A DNA stretch of 30,349 nt from DATJGF01 sp035495315 (GCA_035495315.1 DATJGF010000175.1:1-30349); one strand, 5' to 3'; positions 1 through 8,637 are shown, counted from the first letter of the stretch. A program made the numbers and translations. Notes: a model not told the origin generated them from the letters alone.

Positions 1-218
1 CCGCGAGCGCGGCGTGCAGAGTTGACGCGGAGTCCATCGTGCCGCAATCGTCCCCTTCATCAGACCCCTTGAAATTCAAAACCTGACCCACCACAAGGGA
101 CGAACCAGTAATAAGAGGAACCGGCCAGCGTTTTGGTTCCCGCACCCCGAACATTGTCGGTGTTTTGGTGTATGTTTCTAACGCAGGTAGGGCCGCCTCG
201 CCGAGGGGGCCATCTCAA

Positions 219-389
219 TCAGACCAAATATCCCAGCAACGAAGCGACCCAATCAATAAATCGCAGCAAGTTCAAGCACATCACTGTCACCAGCGTCGCT
301 CCGTGGGCGACGGCGGCGAACCCACCGATTAAGACAAACTCCACCTGTGCCTCAACGAGTCTTGGCGTCAGTTCGCTAAGGTTTTGCAC
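219..389 (-). pseudogene. Decayed nucleotidyltransferase (MNT/AbiEii-like) N-terminal fragment
   Basis: Reading from a GTG at 389, the minus strand encodes 56 residues that include VEFVLIGGFAAVAHGATLVT. This is the typical glycine-rich start of small nucleotidyltransferases of the MNT/AbiEii-like type, which transfer nucleotides to a partner toxin or to tRNA. In the family this motif is followed by an Asp-x-Asp metal site. Here the frame instead continues with VMCLNLL and stops at 219. A neighbouring frame reads DSDV directly after the motif, so an indel near 270-290 has probably broken the gene. The usual remainder of about 120 residues cannot be recognised in 1-218, where I see no other gene. 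The start overlaps the end of the upstream 106-residue ORF by 14 bases, as in a translationally coupled pair. The family call rests on one motif. Confidence 0.55.
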
Positions 390-696
390 GGGTTCTTAGC
401 ATGGCTGCCTGAAGCAAATCGGCCAGACGCAAGGCATCGTCATTTGCCAGTATCCGTTCCCAGACGGTTTTTGCGAGACTCTCCTCAACCAGGGAAAGAT
501 CGATTCCATCATCGGAAGTCGCGGACTCGGCTGGTCTCTTGTCACATGGTTGCTTTTGCACTGCCGACTTGATTGGGCTCGCCTTCACCCATGAGAGGTT
601 ACGCCCGGGGCGACTCCAGTCAATCACGCGTTGCCGTGCCCTCAGGCGAGCGGAAATCGCGCTCTTGAGCGGGTCTTTTGACGCCAATGCTGACAC
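376..696 (-). CDS. Small hypothetical protein upstream of the nucleotidyltransferase remnant
   Basis: A GTG-started ORF of 106 residues. I do not recognise its family. The N-terminal half is basic and rich in Arg, Lys and Ser. The C-terminal half (about residues 67-104) is a predicted helical segment with a regular pattern of Leu, Ala and charged residues (SLVEESLAKTVWERI, then ALRLADLLQAAML). There is no signal peptide or membrane segment. Its stop lies 14 bases inside the start of the nucleotidyltransferase remnant on the same strand, which suggests the two were co-translated and could have formed a toxin-antitoxin-like pair. That pairing is inference. No clear Shine-Dalgarno precedes the GTG, so the start and even the coding status are uncertain. 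The 227 bases between it and the next gene hold nothing I recognise. Confidence 0.4.
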   Translation of the reverse strand: MSALASKDPLKSAISARLRARQRVIDWSRPGRNLSWVKASPIKSAVQKQPCDKRPAESATSDDGIDLSLVEESLAKTVWERILANDDALRLADLLQAAMLRTRAKP

Positions 697-923
697 CGTC
701 GGAGGCCGCTATTGTGTGGTAGGCGGTTCCGTCAACCCTGAAAGTGGTTCAGAAAGGAGCCAGTGATGAGATTGTAATTCGGACTCCTGGTCGAATATCG
801 GGCCAAATCCGATTTGCACAATCTCATTTAAATGACCCTTAACTCGCAACGAATCGAAGCCACGTCGTTATTCGGCTCAATTAACGCTCTCAACCAGGGC
901 GCCGGCATTCCGCCAGATTTACT

Positions 924-1445
924 TCATGTCCTCTTGAAACTCCTGAGCGCCGTCTCGATCACTTTTAAGTCTTGATCTGACATCCTGGGGGCAGCTTTCT
1001 TCATCATCACGATGAAATAATCGATTTCGTTGGGCTCGCCAGGATAGCCGATGTTGTTTCCGGCGAGCTTCGAATTAACGATGAGGTCCCCTTTAGCATT
1101 CAGGAACGCCGAATATGGCAAGCCCGCAGGCCCACCGAGCTTTCGAAGCAGAGCGTCAGCTCCCGGATTCTCCAAAGACTTGTGTTTATCGTTTTCCTGC
1201 ACCACAAGCTTGACCGGAACAAAGTATTTTTCAAAAACGGGTTTGATGTCAGGGCGGTCCAGAAAGGCGTCAAGCCGTTTGCACCAGCCGCACCACGATG
1301 CGCCGAAGTGCAGGAAAATGGTTTTCTGCTCGGCAGTGGCTTTGTTTTTTGCCTGCAACAGGATTTGGTCGGCGGACGAGGTCTCGGTGTAGGCAGTCGC
1401 AGCGGTAAGGGCAAGAGCAGCAAAAGCAAGCAAGATAGGCCTCAT
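924..1445 (-). CDS. Secreted thioredoxin-like protein (Thioredoxin_7 type)
   Basis: A 173-residue protein with an N-terminal signal sequence (about residues 1-20, hydrophobic LLAFAALALTAATA) followed by a thioredoxin fold. The active site WCGWCK places the redox cysteines at 52 and 55, and GLPYSAF supplies the cis-proline near residue 110. The CGWC variant and the spacing resemble the Thioredoxin_7/DUF255-related family, whose members reduce or oxidise disulfides of exported proteins. It probably acts outside the cytoplasmic membrane. The C-terminal end (KAAPRMSDQDLKVIETAL) is a helical extension. It stands alone, divergent from the hydrolase gene that begins near 1658. The partner protein and the direction of the redox reaction cannot be read from the sequence. 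Confidence 0.85.
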   Translation of the reverse strand: MRPILLAFAALALTAATAYTETSSADQILLQAKNKATAEQKTIFLHFGASWCGWCKRLDAFLDRPDIKPVFEKYFVPVKLVVQENDKHKSLENPGADALLRKLGGPAGLPYSAFLNAKGDLIVNSKLAGNNIGYPGEPNEIDYFIVMMKKAAPRMSDQDLKVIETALRSFKRT

Positions 1446-1657
1446 ATCTGGCTTCTAAACCTACAACCTGCACCGGTCAAGTCATTCGTGTGGCTGTATT
1501 CGCCACCACGCCGAGACTGGACTACCTACCAGAGCCTTTCGTACGGCCATGCGAATGGAGGTTATAATCGCGGTACGGGCAGTTGCACGGGTACGCTCCT
1601 GAGTACAAGATCAAATCTTTGATGACTCGCAGTTACGTCTGTTTCTCGCCTGACAAG

Positions 1658-3055
1658 ATGCGTCTGCTGTGTTACGTGCTCCTGCTGTTTGCGGTCCAAG
1701 CGCCGGCTCGGGCGCAAACGGAGCAGCTTCAGATCATCGTGGGCGCGATCAATCCCAAGGTCGTTTGCCGTTCGAACCCCGCGGAGAGTTATGCACTGTA
1801 TTTGCCGGCGCAGTTTTCCACCAACCGCGAGTGGCCAATCATATACGTATTCGATCCACTGGCGCGGGGCGAGGCTGCGGCCGAAGTGGTCCGTCCAGCA
1901 GCGCAGAAACTTGGATATATCGTCGCGGCTTCCAACAACTCTAAAAACGGACCAGATGGCGGCTCCCGCGAAGCCGCGATCGCAATGTGGGACGACACGC
2001 AGCTAAGATTGCCAGTGGACCCGCGCCGCCGTTACGTCGCGGGGATGTCCGGGGGGTCTCGCGTCGCCACCAGCGTCGCACTCAGTTGCGGCGATTGTGT
2101 GGCCGGGGTAATCGCTAATGCCGCCGGGTTCCCCCCGGACGCAGCACCGCCGCATCCGATGAAATTCGCCTATTTCGCGGCGGTGGGTGATGCCGATTTC
2201 AATTACCCGGAGTTTGTCCGGCTCAGGCGTAAACTAGACAGGGCAGGGGCGCGGTATCGCATTCGTGTTTTTGAAGGCCCCCATGGCTGGGCACCGACAG
2301 AGGTGTGGATGGAGGCGTTGAATTGGATGGACATCCAGGCGATGGCGAGCGGCACTTTGCCGCGCGCAACTGCGCGCATCGCCGCCTCGCTGCAGGAGAC
2401 CTTCGCGGGCGCTCGGGCTTTCGAATCGGCCAATGAACCGCTCGCCGCCTTCCGCGAATATGAGGCGGCCGTGCGCGATTTCAGCGGCCTTGCGGATGTG
2501 GGTGCCGCGAAGGCAAAGCTAGCGGAACTGGAGAAGAGTAACGAGCTGAAAGCCGCTGAGAAACAAGAGGCAGCCGACGTCGAGGAGCAGGAGCGTATAG
2601 TTAAGAATCCTTCGATCCAAATGCAGAAGCTCGCGACTGGGGACCTGGACGCGAGCGGGTTCTCGGAACTTCTCGCCAGCATCTCCAGCCTCAAGCGCAA
2701 AGCCCAACCCGCGACCCGAAAGAACCTGGTGTTGCGTCGGGCACAGATTCAACTGGCTATGTACGCTTACGAATCAGGTCAGAGCTGCTTGACAAAAAAG
2801 AACTATGACACCGCGCTTTCTTTTTTCCACCTAGCCGCCGCGGGAGCCAATAAGCCCGGTGCTGCCCACTACGAGCGAGCCCGCATTTTTGCGATTCAGT
2901 CCCACAAACAGAAGATGCTGACGGAACTGCGGTTGGCCCTGGCCTCAGGTTATCATGAGCCGGCAGCCCTCGATGAAGCCGAGTTCCAGCCGTATCGGGC
3001 GGACCCGAAGTTCAAGGAGCTCACCGCGGAGTGGACGAAAGCAGAGCGGAGATAG
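1658..3055 (+). CDS. Secreted alpha/beta-hydrolase with TPR-like C-terminal tail
   Basis: I start this protein at the ATG at 1658 because it gives a clean signal peptide (MRLLCYVLLLFAVQAPARA) and a product of 465 residues. In-frame ATGs at 1583 and 1622 would place charged residues in front of it. Residues about 40-235 form an alpha/beta-hydrolase of the esterase/PHB-depolymerase (LpqC-like) kind: strand WPIIYVFDP, nucleophile elbow GMSGGS with Ser131, and the likely catalytic histidine in EGPHGWAP. From about 250 onward the chain is helical and charged, with a segment near 380-465 that reads like tetratricopeptide repeats (YDTALSFFHLAAAGANKP). The substrate is unknown; a secreted ester hydrolase is the safest reading. 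No cysteine of a lipobox is visible. Confidence 0.75.
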   Translation: MRLLCYVLLLFAVQAPARAQTEQLQIIVGAINPKVVCRSNPAESYALYLPAQFSTNREWPIIYVFDPLARGEAAAEVVRPAAQKLGYIVAASNNSKNGPDGGSREAAIAMWDDTQLRLPVDPRRRYVAGMSGGSRVATSVALSCGDCVAGVIANAAGFPPDAAPPHPMKFAYFAAVGDADFNYPEFVRLRRKLDRAGARYRIRVFEGPHGWAPTEVWMEALNWMDIQAMASGTLPRATARIAASLQETFAGARAFESANEPLAAFREYEAAVRDFSGLADVGAAKAKLAELEKSNELKAAEKQEAADVEEQERIVKNPSIQMQKLATGDLDASGFSELLASISSLKRKAQPATRKNLVLRRAQIQLAMYAYESGQSCLTKKNYDTALSFFHLAAAGANKPGAAHYERARIFAIQSHKQKMLTELRLALASGYHEPAALDEAEFQPYRADPKFKELTAEWTKAERR

Positions 3056-3152
3056 TTTGTCAGATCTAATTAGTTATTGTGAGATCCGAGCCGGAATTCC
3101 GAGATTCTCGCATCAGAGTAAAGGAGACCGCGAAAAAAGCTTTTGAGTCCCT

Positions 3153-3502
3153 TCAGATCACATTCACGCCGGCCAAGCCGAAGTGGCCTGCAGAAGCGAG
3201 CAAACGGACGTCATTGGAATAAACTTGCTTGAAGCCGTTGCGCAGGCACAGGCCAGGTGGACGGCATCGGCAGCGCGCAAAACGACGGCTGCTGGAAGCG
3301 AGGCATACACACCGGTGAGTCGGGAAATGACGGCCTCGGAGAGAGGCAGCCACCGAAAAGCGCCCACTTCGCATTCGTGGTCGAACTGATGAAGCAAGGT
3401 GCTCAAGTCGCCAGAGTTAACGGCTCCCTCCCGAAACTGCCAGCATGCCGGACAGGGGGAGTGGTGTATTTCGAGTTGAGCAGCGTCTCGCTGCCACCGC
3501 AC
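3153..3502 (-). pseudogene. Frameshifted PIN-domain (VapC-type) toxin remnant
   Basis: Two overlapping minus-strand frames together make the C-terminal part of a PIN-domain ribonuclease. The first reads FREGAVNSGDLSTLLHQF and then VLRAADAVHLACACA, the conserved DA-x-HLA helix of VapC-like toxins. It derails after SSKFI. The neighbouring frame then continues with NDVRLLASAGHFGLAGVNVI, the expected TxDxxLxxAA...GL ending. The two join near 3217-3222, where one missing base in ttattccaatgac would explain the break. The N-terminal strand with the first catalytic Asp is not intact in 3500-3600, and no antitoxin gene is recognisable beside it. It is therefore a decayed toxin gene or, for the 3' break alone, a sequencing error. 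The next gene on the plus strand starts at 3610. Confidence 0.7.
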
Positions 3503-3609
3503 GGAACGGACGGATGCCCTTTTAATTCGCAGACGAAGACGCCCGCGCTACAGTCCGCCGGGATGGACCTCCTTTACTTTCCTGGATAAATCACGCAGTT
3601 TAACTGGAC

Positions 3610-4668
3610 ATGATACGATTAGGGACGTGCTCATTGATAACCGTTTTGGCGCTGGCGTTGGGCGTCATTCCGGTTCGTTCTGAGCCTCAAGCTGCAGAGA
3701 CACCCGATTTCACCGAGGTATTTAACGTTATTCGCGAACATCTCCCGGACACGAGCGAGTCTGAGTTGAACCGCGCGGCCGTCCAGGGGTTGCTCGCCGG
3801 CCTGGGAGCAAAAGTAACTCTGGTCCCCAAGGACGCTAATGCGGTCGCCGGTGGAGAGACTCGGTTACTAAGCCGCACTAATCTGTTCGATGGTCACATC
3901 GCTTATTTGCGCATTGCTCAGGTAAAGGAAGGACTTGCAAACGCTGTGCGCGATGCGCTGGCCGATCTCGGTGGCACCAATGACCTGAAGGGCCTGGTGC
4001 TCGATTTGCGATTCGCAACCGGAGACGATTACTCCGCCGTCGCCACGACTGCCGACCTTTTTGTGAAAAGCGAAAAGCCGCTGCTCGATTGGGGCCAGGG
4101 CCTCGTGCAATCGAAGGAAAAAGCCGACGCCCTGACAGTGCCGGTGGCGACATTAGTAAATAAACAAACCGCCGCCAGCGCCGAAGCCTTAGCTGCCGTT
4201 CTTCGCGAAACCGGCACCGGCCTGATCCTGGGCTCTCAAACCGCGGGGGAAGCGATGATTGCTCAGGATTATCCGCTCAAAACTGGCCAGCGTCTGCGCA
4301 TCGCTACCGCCCCGATTCGCTTGGGCGACGGCTCCCTTCTCTCTGACACGGGAGTCAAACCCGATATCCAGGTCGAAGTAGCTCCTTTAGCCGAGCAAAG
4401 CTATTATGCTGACGCTTTCAAAGAGTTCTCCAAAGCCAATCCCGCGATCAGCCTGGGGGCGACCAACCGCACGGCGACGACAAATCGCGCGCGCCGTCCC
4501 TTTAATGAAGCCGAACTGGTGCGCGAACGCAAACAAGGCACCATCCTGGACTCAGACCCGGACGGGCTTGGGGCTGAACCCGAAAAACCAATCGTGCGAG
4601 ATCCCGTGTTGGTGCGAGCGCTGGACGTATTGAAAGGGTTGGTGGTGGTCCGCCAGTCCCATTCCTGA
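3610..4668 (+). CDS. S41-peptidase-like exported protein, catalytic residues apparently lost
   Basis: 352 residues with a signal peptide (about 1-24) and a core (about 92-265) that matches the tail-specific protease/CtpA fold of family S41: GHIAYLRIAQV, LKGLVLDLR, VPVATLVNKQTAASAEALAAVL and LILGSQTAGEAMIAQDYPL, followed by GVKPDI. Active members have a Ser in the pattern N-x-x-T-A-S-A-x-E and a Lys in T-x-G-K. Here the first motif reads N184-KQTAAS-A-E192, with Ala at the nucleophile position and Ser one place later, and the Lys position is Glu214. No PDZ domain is present. From about 290 the tail is rich in Arg, Asn and Asp, with RKQGTILDSDPDGLG. It may be a non-catalytic binding protein. 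The following three-enzyme gene begins 61 bases downstream. Confidence 0.75.
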   Translation: MIRLGTCSLITVLALALGVIPVRSEPQAAETPDFTEVFNVIREHLPDTSESELNRAAVQGLLAGLGAKVTLVPKDANAVAGGETRLLSRTNLFDGHIAYLRIAQVKEGLANAVRDALADLGGTNDLKGLVLDLRFATGDDYSAVATTADLFVKSEKPLLDWGQGLVQSKEKADALTVPVATLVNKQTAASAEALAAVLRETGTGLILGSQTAGEAMIAQDYPLKTGQRLRIATAPIRLGDGSLLSDTGVKPDIQVEVAPLAEQSYYADAFKEFSKANPAISLGATNRTATTNRARRPFNEAELVRERKQGTILDSDPDGLGAEPEKPIVRDPVLVRALDVLKGLVVVRQSHS

Positions 4669-4729
4669 GCTGATTTCGACGTTGACGATTTAGCCCAGCG
4701 GACCCAAGTTCGAGAGGGAAAACACACTG

Positions 4730-6895
4730 ATGAAGACGGTCCTGTTTGTTTGCACGGGCAACGTTTGTCGCAGCCCCATGGCCGAAGGAATTTTTCGCCA
4801 TGCGGTGCAGAGACGTGGGGATTACCGTGTCTTATCCGCCGGTTTGGGGGCGATGGAAGGGCAGCCGCCCAGCACGTACGCCGTGCAGGCGCTCAAGGAG
4901 ATCGGGGTCGATATCTCCGGGCAGCGGAGCCACATGCTGACGCCTGAGTTGGTGCACCAGGCCGATTATATCTTCGGCATGACTCACAGTCATATCGATA
5001 CAGTCATGATGCTCTACCCCATTGCCGCCGAGAAGACTTTTCTCCTTCGCGAGTTTGACGAAACGCTCGACCAATTTGAAAAGGACATCAGTGATCCAAT
5101 TGGGGGTTCGTACGACGTCTATCTCAATTGCCGTGATCAAATCGAGCAGGGCATCGTCTCTCTCCTTCGCTTCATCGAGCATCGCCAGATTCAGCTCCCG
5201 CCGGCCTCGGGCAAACCCGCCACCGTCGCGCTCGGCGCCGATCACGGAGGCTTTCATTTAAAAGAGGCAATCCGCCTGCATTTGGAGAAACGAGGCGTCA
5301 GTGCCGCTGATTTTGGCACCAAATCCACCGAATCGAGCGACTATACCGATTTTGCGCACGCAGTCGCCCAAAGCGTTGCTCAGCGCCGTGCCGAATTTGG
5401 CATTTTGATTTGCACGACCGGCGTCGGAATGAGCATCGCGGCTAATAAAGTGCCTGGAGTGCGCGCCGCGCTGGTCGGTGATGCGGACGCCGCAGCCCTG
5501 GCTCGTCGTCACAACAATGCCAATGTCCTTTGCCTGGCCGGCAGCACGACCCCGCCCGAAGCCGCGGCCCGCATTATCGACGCTTTCCTGACAACTTCGT
5601 TCGAAGGCGGCCGGCACGAACGCAGAATCAACAAAATGGAAACCCGAATCATCCCAACGGATCTGCGCTTGCAAGCCGTAGATCCAGAAATTGCTGACGT
5701 GATCGAACACGAGCGCCAGCGACAACAGGAGAACATCGAACTAATCGCCAGCGAGAATTTCACCAGCCCGGCGGTGATGGAAGCCCAAGGTTCGGTCCTC
5801 ACCAACAAATACGCCGAAGGGTATCCCAGAAAACGCTGGTACGGTGGTTGTGAGAATGTCGACACCGTGGAGCAACTCGCGATTGATCGCGCCAAAAAAC
5901 TGTTCGGTGCCGACCATGCCAATGTTCAGACCCATTCCGGCAGTGGCGCCAACATGGCCGTCTATTTTTCCTTTCTCAAGCCGGGCGACAAACTCCTGAC
6001 GATGGATTTGACGCATGGCGGCCATTTGACTCATGGCAACAAGGCCAATTTTTCGGGTAAATTCTTCGACATCGTCCACTACGGCGTGCGCAAGGAAGAT
6101 GAGCAAATCGATTATGATCAGCTCGCCCGCCTGGCCCGTGAGCACAGGCCGCGGATGATCACGGTCGGCGCCAGCGCGTATTCACGGACGATTGATTTCG
6201 AGCGGATGGCCAAGATCGCGCGAGACGTTGAGGCTTATTTGTTAGCTGATATTGCCCATATTGCCGGCCTGGTAGCCACCGGGCTGCATCCCAGCCCTAT
6301 ACCACACGCCGATTTTGTCACCACCACCACACACAAGACTTTGCGTGGTCCGCGTGGTGGACTAATCCTGTGCTTGGAAAAATACGCCAAAGAAATCGAT
6401 TCTCAGACATTTCCTGGCATCCAAGGTGGTCCCCTGATGCATGTTATCGCGGCCAAGGCAGTTTGCTTTCAGGAAGCCTTGCAGCCTGCCTTCAAACAGT
6501 ATCAACAGCAGATTCTCCTTAACGCCAGGGCGCTGGCTGAAGGGATGAAACGAAACGGCTTCCGATTGGTCAGCGGCGGCACGGATAATCATTTGATGTT
6601 GGTCGACGTCGGTGCCCGAGGTCTGACCGGCAAGGATTGCCAGACAGCCCTCGACCAGGCCGGGATTACGGTTAATAAGAATACGATTCCGTTTGAAACC
6701 CGCTCCCCGTTCCAGGCCAGCGGCATTCGTCTCGGCACGCCGGCGGTTACGACTCGCGGGATGAAAGAGCCGGAAATGGCTGCGATTGCCGACATGATTA
6801 GCGAAGTATTTCTGGACATTAAGAACCTTGACAGCCTCGGGAAAGTGCGGCAACGTGTGCGTGAACTAACTGCAAGATTTCCCTTGCCTTATTAA
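4730..6895 (+). CDS. glyA: Three-enzyme fusion: YwlE-like phosphatase / RpiB / serine hydroxymethyltransferase
   Basis: One uninterrupted 721-codon frame encodes three complete enzymes. Residues 1-150 are a low-molecular-weight phosphatase with the CX5R loop CTGNVCRS (Cys8, Arg14) and the acid loop DPIGGS (Asp122), closest in pattern to Bacillus YwlE. Residues 163-303 are ribose-5-phosphate isomerase B: GADHGGFHLK, CTTGVGMSIAANK (Cys228), RRHNNANVLCLAG (His261) and the terminal GGRHERRINKM. Residues 303-721 are full-length serine hydroxymethyltransferase (serine plus THF to glycine plus methylene-THF), with IELIASENF, NKYAEGYP and the PLP lysine Lys536 in TTTTHKTLRGPRGG. Met303 at 5636 is where a separate glyA would start, and no stop or Shine-Dalgarno lies before it. 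The order phosphatase-rpiB-glyA matches the Bacillus ywlE-ywlF-ywlG-glyA neighbourhood. Whether the product stays fused is unknown. Confidence 0.9.
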   Translation: MKTVLFVCTGNVCRSPMAEGIFRHAVQRRGDYRVLSAGLGAMEGQPPSTYAVQALKEIGVDISGQRSHMLTPELVHQADYIFGMTHSHIDTVMMLYPIAAEKTFLLREFDETLDQFEKDISDPIGGSYDVYLNCRDQIEQGIVSLLRFIEHRQIQLPPASGKPATVALGADHGGFHLKEAIRLHLEKRGVSAADFGTKSTESSDYTDFAHAVAQSVAQRRAEFGILICTTGVGMSIAANKVPGVRAALVGDADAAALARRHNNANVLCLAGSTTPPEAAARIIDAFLTTSFEGGRHERRINKMETRIIPTDLRLQAVDPEIADVIEHERQRQQENIELIASENFTSPAVMEAQGSVLTNKYAEGYPRKRWYGGCENVDTVEQLAIDRAKKLFGADHANVQTHSGSGANMAVYFSFLKPGDKLLTMDLTHGGHLTHGNKANFSGKFFDIVHYGVRKEDEQIDYDQLARLAREHRPRMITVGASAYSRTIDFERMAKIARDVEAYLLADIAHIAGLVATGLHPSPIPHADFVTTTTHKTLRGPRGGLILCLEKYAKEIDSQTFPGIQGGPLMHVIAAKAVCFQEALQPAFKQYQQQILLNARALAEGMKRNGFRLVSGGTDNHLMLVDVGARGLTGKDCQTALDQAGITVNKNTIPFETRSPFQASGIRLGTPAVTTRGMKEPEMAAIADMISEVFLDIKNLDSLGKVRQRVRELTARFPLPY

Positions 6896-7065
6896 GCAAA
6901 GGTTTTCAATCCTGCAGCTCGCTCCCGGTTGGGTAAATCAAATTCCAAATTGAACTGATTTCTTCGTAAATCGTCCAATGAGGTGCCGGACTAACAACCA
7001 GCCTCGTGAGGATCTTCCTGATCTCACCGCTGCTGCACATTTTGAACTTTAGCTAACATCGACCT

Positions 7066-8637
7066 ATGCCAAGACCCAAAAGGGCCAAAACAAAGGGGCC
7101 AAAGGGACCCGATGGCCAGCCGTCCAACGGGGCTTTGAGTGAAAGCGCACCTGCGGAAGTCGCCATCGCCGAGGCTGCCATGACCGAAGAATTGCAGCCA
7201 CCAACTTCTCCAGTCGAAACCAGCGAATTGCCGCCAGCTGAAAACCGGTCCGGAGCCCCTGCCGCTCGACGGCGGGATCGGCCCGCACCGCAGAAGCCGG
7301 GCGGCGCTCCTCATGGAGACCGCCAGCAAGGCGGTGGACAGGATAAAGGCGGCGACGACAAAGACCACATCGCGGCGACCTCATTAAACATCGCCAAGCT
7401 CCAATCGATGTCCATGACGGAGCTCAACCAGATGGCCCGCGAACTCGGTGTCGAGAATTTCGGCACGATGCGCAAACACGAGGTGATCTTCCACGTTTTG
7501 CAAAAGAACGCCGAACGGGCGGGTGTGCTGTTTTCCGAGGGCGTGCTGGAGGTTTTACCGGAAGGCTTCGGCTTTCTCCGCTCGCAGAGCTTTAATTATT
7601 TGCCGTGCCCGGAAGATATTTACGTGTCGCCTTCGCAGATCCGGCGCTTTGATTTGCAGACGGGCAACCTTATCGCCGGTCAGATCCGCCCGCCCAAAGA
7701 AAAAGAGCGCTTTTTCGCGTTGCTCAAAGTTGAGGCGGTTGACCAGGAAGACCCCGACAAGGCGAAGGACAAGACTCATTTCGATAATTTGACACCGCTG
7801 TTTCCGAACAAGCGGTTCATTCTCGAAACCATGCACGATGAACTCTCGACACGCGTGCTGGATTTGGTCTGCCCTATCGGCAAAGGGACGCGTGGGCTGA
7901 TTGTCGCTCCGCCACGGACCGGCAAAACCGTCCTGATGCAGAAGCTCGCCAATGCGATCCTGAAAAATAATCCGGAGGCTTACCTTTTCATTCTGCTGAT
8001 TGACGAGCGGCCCGAGGAAGTCACCGACATGGAACGGACCTGCCGCGGCGCCGAAGTGATCAGTTCTACCTTCGATGAGCCGCCTGAGCGGCATGTCCAG
8101 GTCGCGGAAATGGTGATCGAGAAAGCCAAGCGCATGATCGAACACAAGCGCGATGTCGTGATTCTCCTCGACTCAATTACCCGTCTGGCCCGCGCTTATA
8201 ACACCGTCCAGCCGCACTCGGGCAAAATCCTCTCCGGCGGTGTGGACGCCAACGCGCTGCACAAGCCGAAGCGGTTCTTCGGAGCGGCCCGCAACATTGA
8301 AGAAGGCGGATCGTTGACCATCATCGCTACCGCACTGGTGGATACCGGGTCGCGGATGGATGAAGTTATTTTCGAGGAATTCTAAGGCACCGGCAATATG
8401 GAGGTGCACCTCGACCGCGCCCTGGTTGATCGCCGTATATTCCCTTCGATCAACATCGAGCGCTCCGGCACACGCAAAGAGGAACTGCTCTATCACCCCG
8501 ACGAATACAATAAGGTGGTCATTTTGCGCCGCGCATTGACCGGCGTGCCACCAGTCGAGGCAATGGAATTGGTCCTGAACAAGCTCAAGAAGACCGGCAG
8601 CAACATCGAGTTCCTGCTCAGCATGAGCGTGGGTTAG
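7066..8637 (+). CDS. rho: Transcription termination factor Rho, interrupted by an in-frame TAA at 8383-8385
   Basis: The frame encodes Rho, the hexameric RNA helicase that terminates transcription. Residues 1-105 are a hydrophilic extension rich in Lys, Pro, Gly and Ala. The Rho N-terminal helices follow (KLQSMSMTELNQMARELGV), then the RNA-binding cold-shock-like domain (GVLEVLPEGFGFLRS). The ATPase core has Walker A GLIVAPPRTGKT (Lys287), Walker B VVILLDS (Asp369) and GGVDANALHKPKRFFGAARN. After EVIFEEF, codon 440 is TAA where the family has Lys (EEFKGTGNME). The same frame then continues with GTGNMEVHLDRALVDRRIFP, the arginine-finger segment INIERSGTRKEELL, and a natural TAG at 8635-8637. 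A single A-to-T change in AAA would explain it. If real, the truncated 439-residue protein lacks the arginine finger. A sequencing or assembly error is the main alternative. Confidence 0.9.

Noticed and set aside
1..154. Minus-strand frame open to the left edge from an ATG at 154
   Set aside because: About 50 codons with no recognisable motif; too short to support as a gene, and not a clear continuation of the nucleotidyltransferase.
133..399. Plus-strand ORF of 88 codons
   Set aside because: It lies opposite the nucleotidyltransferase fragment, has no recognisable domain, and its composition is that of an antisense shadow.
8383..8385. Recoding of the rho stop as selenocysteine or pyrrolysine
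   Set aside because: Those use TGA and TAG respectively, the stop here is TAA, and the family residue is Lys.
8398..8637. Separate 79-residue gene starting at the ATG after the TAA
   Set aside because: It is in the same frame as rho and continues the Rho sequence exactly; a stand-alone gene with this content is not credible.
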